NCBI RefSeq assembly: GCF_000178955.2
Contig: NC_016631.1
Location: forward strand, 4,278,001-4,342,000
Source of the DNA: Granulicella mallensis MP5ACTX8
Lineage (GTDB): Bacteria; Acidobacteriota; Terriglobia; Terriglobales; Acidobacteriaceae
Direction of reading: 5' to 3'
Length of the DNA stretch: 64,000 nt
The translations under genes and the position numbers were made by a program. Positions 26,565-36,144 of this stretch are shown here, piece by piece. Every line of letters starts with the position of its first letter. Position 1 is the stretch's first letter. A model generated the notes under the pieces. It did no database searches. It was not told the origin of the DNA and saw only the letters and a list, made by a program, of their open reading frames with translations.

Positions 26565-29500
26565 CTAGAATGAGAGCTTCAGAGCGAATTGCAGCTCGCG
26601 CGGAGTATTGCGCAAGGTTGTAATGGAAGCGAAGTTCTTAGGATTCAGATAGTTCAGGTTGCCAGGCTGCCCGAACTGCGGATTGTTGAGAGTGTTGAAG
26701 GATTCCGCCCGGAACTGGAGTCTTGTCTCGTGATAGATCTGAAACTCCTTGAAGATAGAGGCATCGAGGTTGTACCAGCTTGGTCCCCGGGCCTGCTGCG
26801 GACTTCCGCCAAGCACGGAGTAGTCAGTTTGTCCGATCTGCGTGGCGGCAGCCGGCTGGGCAAAAGCACTAGGATTGAGCCATTGGGTTGGATTGTGCGG
26901 TCCCGCATACAAGCTGACCCCTGGATTTACGGGAGCAAAGCAACCGAAATCCGATGTAGTCGCCGTAGCACAGCTAACGGTTAGAGGCTGGCCGCTTTGG
27001 TAGGTATAGATGTAGTTCGCGGACCATCCTCCAATGAACGCATCGGTAATGCGATTGATGCTGCCCAGGTAGGCCTTGTCACGCCCGATGGGCAGAGCGT
27101 AGGTACCTGAGACGTGAGCCACATTGGTAGCATCCGTATCGCAGAGACCGAAGTCCCCTGAGATTCCGAATCCAGGAAGCCACTGCGCACGATAAGCCGA
27201 GGTGGCAGTGCCTTGCGTTCTTTGGTTGCTGAAGCACTTGCTGTACGTGTAGTTAGCGAGAAGCTGCAGACCGAAGCTGGTCTGATGCTCAAAGGTCGTC
27301 TGCATCGAGTTATATTCGCTGCCCGCATTCGTCGTTTCGTAGATTGCGTTAGGAGCAAAGTGAGGGAAAGGAATAAAGCTCTGGTTGTTGTTGGCGATGG
27401 AAGGTATCTGCGAGATGTTAGTCCCGACCGGCAAAACCTCGGAAGGCGAGTTATTGTTGCCCAACACGTCCAGATGACGCCCTAAGGTGCCGACATAAGC
27501 GATCTGAAGCGAGTCGTGATTAGTAAATTGATCCTGAACAGTCAGGTTGAACGTCTGGACATAGGGTGTCTGGTAGTTATATTGACGTCCATAAAGATTG
27601 ACGCCGGCACCGTTGACCTGGGTTGGGTCAGAGAGGTTGATGGTCGAGAAAGTATTCTCTATCGTGGCCGCCTGCCCGTTGGAAAGCAGGATGGGAGACT
27701 GCGAGTTGGGAGCATTCTGGGTAATCGTATAGATGAACGGATAGTTAGTTCCCAGGGTCCCACCGTAACCGAGGTTACCGAGAGCTCCATACGAGATACC
27801 AAAACCTCCACGAACGACAAGAGTTCTAGTAGCACGATAGGCAAAACCTAATCGAGGCGAAAAGTTGGTCTTTTGTGCGGCCCCAAGCGTCTTGCTTGAA
27901 ACGCAGTCAAGATTGATATTGCTCGATGCCAACAAGGCGTCGAAGGTGGACGATCTGGGAACACCGCAACCCTGTTGCGAGATGTAGAACGTCCCCGTGT
28001 TTCCGTTGCCACCCACCGGAACGAAGTTAGCTTGCCGTCCATTCGTCTCCGAATAAGGAGTGAAGTAGTCCCAGCGCAGACCGAGGTTCAAAGTAAGTGC
28101 GGACGTAGCTCTCCAGTCATCCTGGAAATAAGCTCCGGTATACCACCGGTGGTACTGGGTGCCGGCGAAGTTCGATCCGGAGAAGCTTTGCAGGCCACCT
28201 ACATTATTTACACCGCCAACTGTCGATGCCGTTGGCGTCAACAACATGTCGGAGATACCGTTCAGGCTCTGATTCTGGTTCGGAATATCAGTGAATTGAC
28301 CATTGAAGGTGAACAAACCTCTTGGAGCCGGAGGCTGCATGATATTGCCCTGCAGATCGTCAACCTGGACTCCGGTTTTAATCGTGTGCCGGCCGAGTTC
28401 CTTGATGACATTATCCGTGACCTCCAGGTCCCAGACGGTCTGGATCGTCGGACGATCGTCGGTCGGCCCTAAGCCTGTCAGTCCGCTGATGTTGAAGGAG
28501 GAAAGACCACCATTTCCCGCCACCTGGGGGATGCCCTGAATACCGTACTGAGCGGGAATTCCAGTCACGTTTGCATTGGACAGCAGCTGCTCTTTTTCGC
28601 TGTGCCCAAAGCCTACGTGGAGCTCATTGGAGAGTGTCGGCGTAAAGATATGCGTGTAGCCGGTAGCGAATGCATAGGATGGGAAGGCATCGTTTTGGTC
28701 GTTCTGACCAGGCAGGGCTCCTGGAGCAAATTGGTTGAAGTAGCTCTCGTCAAACACTCCAAAGAGCGTGTCCTTGGAGCCGAAGGTCTCATCGATACGA
28801 AGGTCGTATTGGTTGACGGTCTCGGTCGACTTGGGATTATTGAGATAGTTATTGGCGAACGCCCCTGCTTTGGTCGGCAAAGGATATAGCTTGAGCAGCT
28901 TCACAGCATTGGGATCAAGCCGGCTCACGGGAATCTGATTGAGCTGCGAAGCCAAACCGGTAAAGTTTGTAATGCCCGCAACACTGCCTCCGGCATAGAA
29001 AGGATCGCGGACATAAATAGCACTGCCCGTGGTGTTCCGCATACCGGAGATGGTGTCTATCTGGCCGGGCTGAACCTGGCGCGTCGTCGCGGGATCGAGC
29101 ACCGTGCCATGCGCAAAGACTCGGCCCAGGCCATCGGTCGAGGTTCCGCTGTTGAATGAGATCAGGTCCTGCAGATTGGTAAAGCCGCTGTTTACCATGT
29201 TGGCCGTTGGCACAGTGCTGGTAGCCTGCGCAGGTGTAACGATCCGCGTGCCCTGGTAATCGAAGAAGAAAAACGTCTTGTCTTTTCCGTTGTAGAGCTT
29301 GGGAATGAGGACAGGCCCGCCTACCGTTCCGCCAAACTGGTTCTGGTGATACTCAGCCCTCGGCTTGCCTTGCTGGTTGGAAAAGTAGTCATTGGCGTTG
29401 AAGGCAGTGTTCCGCACATACTCCCAAAGGTTGCCATGGAGCTGATTCGTTCCTGAGCGGACGACTGCGTTGATAACGCCGCCGGTCGAGTGCCCGAACT

Positions 29501-30221
29501 CGGCGCTATAGTCGCCGGTCTGCATCTTGAATTCCTGGATGGCGTCAGGGGGAGGAGTTACCGTCGCATCTGTGCCGACGGAAGATCCGCCGAAGAATTC
29601 AATATTGTTGTTAATACCGTCGAGACGGAAGTCGTTCTGATAGAGCTGAACACCGTTGACCGAATAGAAGGCATTTTCAGGAGTTCCACCGTTCTGCCCG
29701 ATCGGAGCTGTCGCGACACCGGCGGCCAACTGGCCCAGAGAGCCCCAGTTGCGCGTTTCGAGCGGCAGATTGTTGATGGTCTGGTGCCCGATGGTCTGTC
29801 CAATGGCCGCATCTTCGGTCTGCAGCAGAGGGGATGCTGCCGTGACAGTCACCTGCTGCTGCACGTTACCGGTCGCCAGGAGAATATCGATGGCGTCAGT
29901 CTGCTGGACGTGCACCTCGATTCCGTGAACCACGCGGGCTTCAAATCCTTCGTGCGTGGCTGTAGCGGTGTAGGTTCCGGGATTCACACCCGTGAAGATG
30001 TAGGTTCCGGCAGAGGTAGAGGTCACGCTGGAGCTGACCCCGGTGAGATCGTTCTTTAAAACAATCGTCGTGCCTCCAACCACCGCACCCGATGCATCTT
30101 TAACGGTACCCGCAACGCCGCCTGCATCGATCTGGGCCATCGCACCTTCCGTGGCGAAGAGCGCCAGCAGAAGAAGACAGGCAAACGACAGGATGAAATT
30201 TCTTACACGATGTTGAACCAT
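26565..30221 (-). CDS. Oar-like TonB-dependent outer-membrane receptor 1
   Basis: Outer-membrane protein of 1218 residues. The start at 30221 has GAGGGG upstream and opens a signal peptide cut near AMAQ (about 27-30). Residues about 32-115 form a carboxypeptidase-regulatory-like domain (GVAGTVKDASGAVV), about 125-230 a plug-like domain (INNLPLETRNWGSLGQLAAGV), and the rest a beta-barrel ending in Phe (ALKLSF), a barrel-assembly signal. Proteins of this Oar-like type are abundant in Acidobacteriota and are thought to import or bind large substrates, often glycans. No STN signalling domain is visible. No SusD-like partner is adjacent. Confidence 0.9.
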   Translation of the reverse strand: MVQHRVRNFILSFACLLLLALFATEGAMAQIDAGGVAGTVKDASGAVVGGTTIVLKNDLTGVSSSVTSTSAGTYIFTGVNPGTYTATATHEGFEARVVHGIEVHVQQTDAIDILLATGNVQQQVTVTAASPLLQTEDAAIGQTIGHQTINNLPLETRNWGSLGQLAAGVATAPIGQNGGTPENAFYSVNGVQLYQNDFRLDGINNNIEFFGGSSVGTDATVTPPPDAIQEFKMQTGDYSAEFGHSTGGVINAVVRSGTNQLHGNLWEYVRNTAFNANDYFSNQQGKPRAEYHQNQFGGTVGGPVLIPKLYNGKDKTFFFFDYQGTRIVTPAQATSTVPTANMVNSGFTNLQDLISFNSGTSTDGLGRVFAHGTVLDPATTRQVQPGQIDTISGMRNTTGSAIYVRDPFYAGGSVAGITNFTGLASQLNQIPVSRLDPNAVKLLKLYPLPTKAGAFANNYLNNPKSTETVNQYDLRIDETFGSKDTLFGVFDESYFNQFAPGALPGQNDQNDAFPSYAFATGYTHIFTPTLSNELHVGFGHSEKEQLLSNANVTGIPAQYGIQGIPQVAGNGGLSSFNISGLTGLGPTDDRPTIQTVWDLEVTDNVIKELGRHTIKTGVQVDDLQGNIMQPPAPRGLFTFNGQFTDIPNQNQSLNGISDMLLTPTASTVGGVNNVGGLQSFSGSNFAGTQYHRWYTGAYFQDDWRATSALTLNLGLRWDYFTPYSETNGRQANFVPVGGNGNTGTFYISQQGCGVPRSSTFDALLASSNINLDCVSSKTLGAAQKTNFSPRLGFAYRATRTLVVRGGFGISYGALGNLGYGGTLGTNYPFIYTITQNAPNSQSPILLSNGQAATIENTFSTINLSDPTQVNGAGVNLYGRQYNYQTPYVQTFNLTVQDQFTNHDSLQIAYVGTLGRHLDVLGNNNSPSEVLPVGTNISQIPSIANNNQSFIPFPHFAPNAIYETTNAGSEYNSMQTTFEHQTSFGLQLLANYTYSKCFSNQRTQGTATSAYRAQWLPGFGISGDFGLCDTDATNVAHVSGTYALPIGRDKAYLGSINRITDAFIGGWSANYIYTYQSGQPLTVSCATATTSDFGCFAPVNPGVSLYAGPHNPTQWLNPSAFAQPAAATQIGQTDYSVLGGSPQQARGPSWYNLDASIFKEFQIYHETRLQFRAESFNTLNNPQFGQPGNLNYLNPKNFASITTLRNTPRELQFALKLSF

Positions 30222-30432
30222 TGACCCCTCTAGTTGAAAATCTTTTTCTGCCGCGGACACAGGAAGCCGCACAGGCTTGAGACAAGCCTGGGAGGCGACC
30301 CTAAACGTGATCGACAGCGCACACAGCGTTATTCGGACATTTCCGATTGAGTGACGCTTACTGGGAATGACAGGAAGGAGGAGGGGAGTTTGTCAACACA
30401 GGATGAATTGTTCCGCAGCTCGAAGATTCAGT

Positions 30433-33400
30433 TCAAAAAGAAAGCCGTAGCGCGAACTGCATCGTTCTTTGATCGCCGGAGAGAGTGGTGATCTGACCAG
30501 CTGCGCCGCTGCTGAAATCGCCGTTTGGCTGCCCAAAGAGGGGCGTATTGGCCATATTGAAGACCTCCCAGCGAAACTCCAGATTGGCATGCTCGAGCGG
30601 GAACTCTCGCAACAACGCAGCATCGAAGACACTGGTATGCGGACCGCGCATCGTATTTCGGGCCAGATCTCCGACATAGCCGGAATTAGGAAGGCTATAG
30701 CTGTCCGTCAGGTGAGGCGCATCGACCCGACACGCCTGGTTCTGGCTGGCATAGAACCAGCAATCAACCTTTCCAACGGTATGCGGCTTGCCGATCAGGT
30801 TGGGGACATTCGTCGCTGCTCCGTAGGGATCGAGCGAGTTGCCGAGAGTGCTGCCTGCATTTATCTGGTAGGGAATTCCGCTGTAGAAGGTGTACACGCC
30901 CGAGGTACGGAAGCCTTCGAGGATGCCCCTTAAAAACGGTGCCTTGAGATAGCCGAAGTGAGGCTCGTAGATGTAATTGACGGAGACCCGGTGAGGCACA
31001 TCGAAATCGCTCGGCCCATACCAGGCCCCTGGAGCGCGCCCGTTCGGAGCGCCTCCCGAGCCGTTCTCCAACTCTTCCGGACTATTGTCGAGGCTTCGCG
31101 AATAGGTGAAGGAGGCCCGCAGCGTGAGGCCGTTCTGCATCCGCCGGACCAGGCTGCCTTGCAGACCGTTGTAGTTTCCATAGCCGATGGGCGTCGTGTA
31201 TTCGATGTAGCCGAAGTTCGGATACGGCACCAGTCCGGTGGAGTGGTTACCCACGATCAGTGGCTGGTTGTAGTCATAGATCAGGTCGAGATGGGTGGAT
31301 TTTGTGCCCACGTAATCAAGCTGCAGCGTCCAGAAAGAGGCGATCTCGCGCTGAAACCCAAGGCTCCACTGCTGCACCGTAGGCGATGGTGCGTGCTGAC
31401 TTACCGCGCGGATGTGAAAGCTCTGCAGGTTATTGCTGTTAATGCTGTTCGGATCGAGAAAGTCATTGGAAAACCCTTGCCTGGCAACGAGAGCTGGAAC
31501 TCCCGCCGATGCCGTGACTTCCTTATTGAGCAGGAAAGGCGGATTCAGGGCCAACTCATCTTCGCTTCCAAAACGTTCAAACGAGGTGTAATACGTGCCG
31601 TACCCTACCCGAAGCACGGTCTTCGTGTCAGGCGAGTAGGCGAGAGCCACTCTCGGAGCAAAGTCCTTCTTATTGGGATCAACGAGCGCGCGATCGGCAA
31701 GGGACCCGGAGTGCGCAAATACGAGCGACCCTGCCCCGCTGGGATTAAAGTTGGCGAGACGGTTCTTGCCCTCCACGGGGGGCGTTGCGAACTCGTATCG
31801 CAAACCGAGATTCAGCGTAAGCCGCGGCAGGATCTTCCAGTCGTCCTGTAGAAATCCTGCGGCCATCCAGAGCCGCTGGTCCACAACGTCGTTATTGGTT
31901 AGCTGCACCTGGTTGACCAATCCGAGCAATCCGTCGGCGTAAGCGAAATGAGTGAAGGTAGATTCGAAATCCAACGAACCACGTACCGCTGCTTCATCCT
32001 GGAAGATGTTGCGCATCGGAGCTGACAGGGTCGCGCCGAATTTCAAATTATGCTTGCCCGTGGCGACTGCAAGTGTGTCGTTATATTGAAATTGTTGAGG
32101 AGCCTGTTCCTTGGGCAGATAGATCGGGGAGCCGATAAAAGCATAAGAGCTGCTGAACTTGATCAGCGGCAAACCGCCTCCCGCCGCGGCAACATCAGGA
32201 ATGCCGGGAATATAGTCACCCGCGGTCTGTGGCAGCGAGAAGGGGAGCTGCTCGCTCAGAACGTGGTCCCGGATAAATCCAAAGCGAAGATCGTTCAGGA
32301 CCGAGGGACGAAAGACATGAGTCCAACCGATCACAAAGCTGTTGGATTCGAGAAATAGATGTCCCCACGCTGAGTTCGTTGAGCCATCCGCCAGGCCTCC
32401 GAGATAGCCCGGAACCATGCGGCTGCGATTCGCATAGTTGTAGCGCCCAAAGATCACATTGTTCGTGGAGGGCGTCCAGTCGACGCGCTCGTCGTAGCTA
32501 TCGTTGTTATCGATGGTGAGAGCGTTTCGCGCATAGTTATTCAAATCGCTCTGCCCTTGCGGATGCGGCACATTGGGCTGAGGAAAAAGCGCCATGACCG
32601 CCTGAATCGCAGGATCGAGATCGGCTGAGGGGATCTGGTTGTTCGCAAACGGCTGCCCTGTAGAGGGATTGACGATAATCGGATAGGTTACCCCTACCCT
32701 CGCAGCCGTTGCCGGGCTGAAATCTCCAATCCGTTCATTGGGCAGTGGGACAGTCGACGTACGGGAGACACCTTCCCGGATACGTGTCCCCTCATAATTC
32801 GAAAAGTAGAACAATTTGTTATGCCGAAGCGGGCCGCCGATACTTGCCCCGAATTGGTTCTGATTATTTTCCGGCCTTCTGAATCCATAGAGGTTAGAGA
32901 AAAAATCATTGGCATCGAAGTAGCTATTGCGAATGTATTCATAAAGTGCACCGTGAACAGCATTCGTTCCGCCCTTGGTATTGATCGATACCACTGCCCC
33001 CGGGCTCCGTCCATACTCCGCTGAATAAGGGTTCGTGATGATGTTGAATTGCTGAATCACATCCACCGAAGGATGCGCGACCTCCGTGCTCAACTCCTGA
33101 ACATTCTCCGAGAACGTGTTGTTATCGATGCCGTCGAGAATAAAGTTGTTTTGCAGGGAGTGGACGCCGTTCACGTTGAAGTCGCCTGTGCGTCCAGGAG
33201 CACTGCTCCCCGCCTGTTCTGTGTAACGGCTGATCTGCACTCCTGGAACTGCGCGCAACAGATCGTCCCAGTTCCGGAGATAAAGAGGTGTATTGGCGAT
33301 GACATCCTGATCGACCAGAGTGCTGATGGACGCATCATCCGGGGATAGACTGCTGTTGTCTTCGCGAACCTCGATCACCTGGTTAACGGTTTGCAGCCGC

Positions 33401-33738
33401 AGCGTGAAGTCTCGTCTGGACTTCCCCCCTACATTCAACTCGACGCTATCAATAGCAGTGGCAAATCCGTTTTCTTCGACTGTGACGGTATAGCTGCCAA
33501 TTGGCATATTCAGAAACGTGTAGTAGCCAGAGCGATCCGTGCTCATCTCCCGGAGATAGCCGGTAGCACGGTTCAACGTCTTCACGTGGATGTCCGCCAT
33601 CGCCGCGCCCGACGTATCCGCAACATGACCACTCAATCCAGCGGTATTAACTTGAGCGAAGAGAATACTGAAGCTGCAACAGGAGAGTAGTATTCCAGGC
33701 AAAAGCAGATTGAGGGCGCGTCTCATACATTTCCTCAT
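30433..33738 (-). CDS. Oar-like TonB-dependent outer-membrane receptor 2
   Basis: A 1101-residue receptor with signal peptide (to about LFAQ, residue 29), carboxypeptidase-regulatory domain (GLSGHVADTSGAAM, about 33-110), plug-like segment (about 120-225, LYLRNWDDLLRAVPG) and barrel ending MQFALRLSF. Two starts are possible: the ATG at 33738 used here, or the ATG four codons later at 33726, which has a better-placed GAGGAA. It lies between receptor 1 and the glycosidase operon, each gap about 200 bases, so it likely has its own promoter. Ligand unknown. Confidence 0.9.
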   Translation of the reverse strand: MRKCMRRALNLLLPGILLSCCSFSILFAQVNTAGLSGHVADTSGAAMADIHVKTLNRATGYLREMSTDRSGYYTFLNMPIGSYTVTVEENGFATAIDSVELNVGGKSRRDFTLRLQTVNQVIEVREDNSSLSPDDASISTLVDQDVIANTPLYLRNWDDLLRAVPGVQISRYTEQAGSSAPGRTGDFNVNGVHSLQNNFILDGIDNNTFSENVQELSTEVAHPSVDVIQQFNIITNPYSAEYGRSPGAVVSINTKGGTNAVHGALYEYIRNSYFDANDFFSNLYGFRRPENNQNQFGASIGGPLRHNKLFYFSNYEGTRIREGVSRTSTVPLPNERIGDFSPATAARVGVTYPIIVNPSTGQPFANNQIPSADLDPAIQAVMALFPQPNVPHPQGQSDLNNYARNALTIDNNDSYDERVDWTPSTNNVIFGRYNYANRSRMVPGYLGGLADGSTNSAWGHLFLESNSFVIGWTHVFRPSVLNDLRFGFIRDHVLSEQLPFSLPQTAGDYIPGIPDVAAAGGGLPLIKFSSSYAFIGSPIYLPKEQAPQQFQYNDTLAVATGKHNLKFGATLSAPMRNIFQDEAAVRGSLDFESTFTHFAYADGLLGLVNQVQLTNNDVVDQRLWMAAGFLQDDWKILPRLTLNLGLRYEFATPPVEGKNRLANFNPSGAGSLVFAHSGSLADRALVDPNKKDFAPRVALAYSPDTKTVLRVGYGTYYTSFERFGSEDELALNPPFLLNKEVTASAGVPALVARQGFSNDFLDPNSINSNNLQSFHIRAVSQHAPSPTVQQWSLGFQREIASFWTLQLDYVGTKSTHLDLIYDYNQPLIVGNHSTGLVPYPNFGYIEYTTPIGYGNYNGLQGSLVRRMQNGLTLRASFTYSRSLDNSPEELENGSGGAPNGRAPGAWYGPSDFDVPHRVSVNYIYEPHFGYLKAPFLRGILEGFRTSGVYTFYSGIPYQINAGSTLGNSLDPYGAATNVPNLIGKPHTVGKVDCWFYASQNQACRVDAPHLTDSYSLPNSGYVGDLARNTMRGPHTSVFDAALLREFPLEHANLEFRWEVFNMANTPLFGQPNGDFSSGAAGQITTLSGDQRTMQFALRLSF

Positions 33739-33909
33739 GGTGCTGCCTCTGTGTGAACAGAGGATGAGGAGATCGGGAATGAAGTTTCGCCGATGTCTTC
33801 CTTCGGCTACAGATGACCTCTCCGAAAGACTGAGCCTGAATGTAGTTTATTCAATCGAGCAGCGCAAAACACCTGAAAACATCAACACCATATAAATTTA
33901 GCCCTATAG

Positions 33910-33945
33910 AAAGCGCTAGCCCGAGGGACCTCGAGCTAGCGCTTT
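33910..33945 (-). terminator. Terminator of the glycosidase operon
   Basis: An 11-bp perfect stem (33910-33920 with 33935-33945), with further pairing of CGAG/CTCG inside the loop, lies about 30 bases beyond the esterase stop on the minus strand. The remaining 33739-33909 stretch, upstream of receptor 2, shows no gene and presumably holds its promoter. Confidence 0.75.
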
Positions 33946-33976
33946 ATTCTGAGACTTCCGAGTTCCAGGGCAATGT

Positions 33977-34867
33977 TTACTGCTTCATCCAGCCATGGCG
34001 GGTCATCCACGTTGCCAGCAGGCTGGGCCATGCATCAGGGCCAGGAAGGTTCTGCGCGAGGACAACTCCGTGCGGGCCGTGCTCGAACAGATGCATCTCC
34101 GCGGAGACATGGTGGTCGATGCAGGCCTGGTAGAAGGCGACGCTATTTTGTACGGCGACAACGCCGTCGTCCGTGGTAGAGAAGAGGAATGCGGGTGGGG
34201 TGTCGGCGGTAACGTGCAGTTCGTTCGAGAGCAAGGTCTCTAAATCAGGCGTGGCGTCTGGGCCGAGGAGGCTCTCGTGCGAGCCGTGATGCGTGACGCC
34301 GGGGCGCATCGAGATCACAGGATAAGCGAGGATGCCGAAGTCCGGGCGGGCGCTGATGCTGTCGATCGCGTCCTGTGGAGGAAGGAGCGTCCGCTGGGAC
34401 TGCGTCATGACGTAGGAGGCGAGATGGCCACCGGCGGAGAAGCCCCAGACACCGATCTTTGTGTCTGCGATGCCGAACTCCTTCGCTTTGGATCGCACCA
34501 GGCGAACGGCGCGCAGGCCATCTAGCATCTCAGCGGGGTAGCGATAGGGGTCCACGCGATAGTGTAGAACGAAGGCGGCGATGCCGTGCGATTGAAGCCA
34601 GAGCGCGACGGGCTTGCCTTCAGGCGCAGCGAGGTAGTGATAGCCGCCGCCCGGGATGACGAGAACTCCCGTGGCGGTGGGATTGTCGGAGGGGAGATAG
34701 ACGTCGATCGAAGGCTGATCTTCGGCAGTAGCTCCGTGCGAGAGAGGCGCGGATGTGGGCCACAGTGGGATGGTGCTTTGCTGAGCAGCAGCTGACGAGC
34801 CATGGAGAATACTCCATGAGAGCGCAAGGAGGAGGATTTTTGGGACGCGTGGACGTGCTGCCGACAT
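33977..34867 (-). CDS. Secreted alpha/beta-hydrolase esterase
   Basis: Last gene of the glycosidase operon. The start at 34867 is favoured because it opens directly into a signal peptide (LLLALSWSILHGSSAAAQ); an ATG at 34930, ten bases after the GH27 stop, is the alternative. The 296-residue form shows the oxyanion motif PGGGY (about 72-76), the nucleophile elbow GFSAGG with Ser about 144, an acidic residue in STTDDG, and the catalytic His in HGPHGV. This matches carbohydrate-esterase-like alpha/beta hydrolases (acetylxylan/feruloyl type). It likely removes acyl groups so that the neighbouring glycosidases can act; the acyl group is not known. Confidence 0.85.
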   Translation of the reverse strand: MSAARPRVPKILLLALSWSILHGSSAAAQQSTIPLWPTSAPLSHGATAEDQPSIDVYLPSDNPTATGVLVIPGGGYHYLAAPEGKPVALWLQSHGIAAFVLHYRVDPYRYPAEMLDGLRAVRLVRSKAKEFGIADTKIGVWGFSAGGHLASYVMTQSQRTLLPPQDAIDSISARPDFGILAYPVISMRPGVTHHGSHESLLGPDATPDLETLLSNELHVTADTPPAFLFSTTDDGVVAVQNSVAFYQACIDHHVSAEMHLFEHGPHGVVLAQNLPGPDAWPSLLATWMTRHGWMKQ

Positions 34868-34939
34868 CGATGTTTTCACCGCAACTGCCTTTCGCAAGGA
34901 TTGCCTGGGGATGGACCGCTCGTTGACCATGTTGAGGCG

Positions 34940-36127
34940 TCAGCGAGTAACCAGAAGCAGCACGACACCGTGCTTCGGGATGATGGGGTTGATGATATCG
35001 CTGAACGGCAGATCGGCGTTGGCCCAGACATTGCGGATGTGTGCGCCGGGCGATATACCGAGCTCGCGCAGATTGACGCGCATCGTGTGAGCAAGCTCGC
35101 CGCGATTGAAGAGCGCAATGGCCGTGCGGCCGTGGGACATGGGCTTCGTCCAGAGCTCATAGGGGCCGAGCGCGGACACACGATCCCCCTGTTTGCCAAG
35201 GCTGTCCTGGTCGATTGCGATGGCGTCTTTGTTCTCAAGGATAGCGAGATGCTCGGGCTTCATGTGGCGAAGGTCGTTGCCGGCGAGCAGCGGAGCGGCA
35301 AGGATAGCCCAGAGGCTCATGTGGGTTCTGTACTCGTCAAGCGTCATTCCGCCGTTGCCGACCTCAAGCATGTCGGGATCGTTCCAGTGTCCGGGGCCTG
35401 CGTAGCGGGAGAGACCGGCCTGCGAGAAGCCGATGAGAGCCATGCGATCGTACTTATCGGAGATGTCGCCAGTCGTGCGCCAGAGGTTGCCGCCGACCTC
35501 CGGGCCCCACTCCCAGACGTTGCTCATGCCGTACTGGCAAAGGCTGAAGACGATGGGACGGCCAGCCGCAACCAGGGCATCATGCATCTTGCGGTACGCC
35601 TCCTGCTGCGCGGCAAAGGCAGCAGGCGCGGCCTGGTCACCGTTACCGGCCACGGTGAGCTTATCGCCAAAGCTGCAGAGGTCGTACTTGAGATAGTCGA
35701 TGCCCCAGGCGGCGTATGTTTTCGCATCCTGCATCTCGTGGCCGTAACTGCCTTCGAACTTCGCACAGGTCTTGAGTCCTGGTGAGGAGTAGATGCCAAG
35801 CTTCAGGCCACGTGTGTGGACGTAGTCGGCGAGAGTCTTCATGTCGGGAAAGCGATCGTTGCTCTGGATAGTGCCATCGGGGCGGCGAGTTCCCTGCCAG
35901 CCGTCATCGATGTTGACGTAGACATAGCCGGCATCGCGCATGCCATTGGCAACCATAGCGTCAGCCGCGGCGCGCACATCGGCGTCTGTCACATGCTGAA
36001 AGAAATGATTCCAGCTGTTCCATCCCATCGGTGGCGTGGGCACGAGGCTGGACTGTGCGATGCCGACGTGAGCGCAGAGAAGCACGGATGCGAGAATGGC
36101 GAGACGTTTCACAAACAGACGAGGCAT
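34940..36127 (-). CDS. Secreted GH27 alpha-galactosidase
   Basis: Retaining alpha-galactosidase (or related alpha-N-acetylgalactosaminidase / beta-L-arabinopyranosidase) of 395 residues. The ATG at 36127 has AGGAG upstream and begins a signal peptide ending near IAQ (about 25). The barrel carries PPMGWNSWN (about 32-40), NIDDGWQ (about 72-78), the nucleophile Asp about 149 in KYDLC and the acid/base Asp about 221 in RTTGDISD. The C-terminal beta domain is complete. Seventeen bases separate it from the GH28 gene, within one operon. It could strip alpha-galactosyl side groups from galactomannan or pectin-type chains. Confidence 0.94.
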   Translation of the reverse strand: MPRLFVKRLAILASVLLCAHVGIAQSSLVPTPPMGWNSWNHFFQHVTDADVRAAADAMVANGMRDAGYVYVNIDDGWQGTRRPDGTIQSNDRFPDMKTLADYVHTRGLKLGIYSSPGLKTCAKFEGSYGHEMQDAKTYAAWGIDYLKYDLCSFGDKLTVAGNGDQAAPAAFAAQQEAYRKMHDALVAAGRPIVFSLCQYGMSNVWEWGPEVGGNLWRTTGDISDKYDRMALIGFSQAGLSRYAGPGHWNDPDMLEVGNGGMTLDEYRTHMSLWAILAAPLLAGNDLRHMKPEHLAILENKDAIAIDQDSLGKQGDRVSALGPYELWTKPMSHGRTAIALFNRGELAHTMRVNLRELGISPGAHIRNVWANADLPFSDIINPIIPKHGVVLLLVTR

Positions 36128-36144
36128 GGATTCATCTCCTGGGG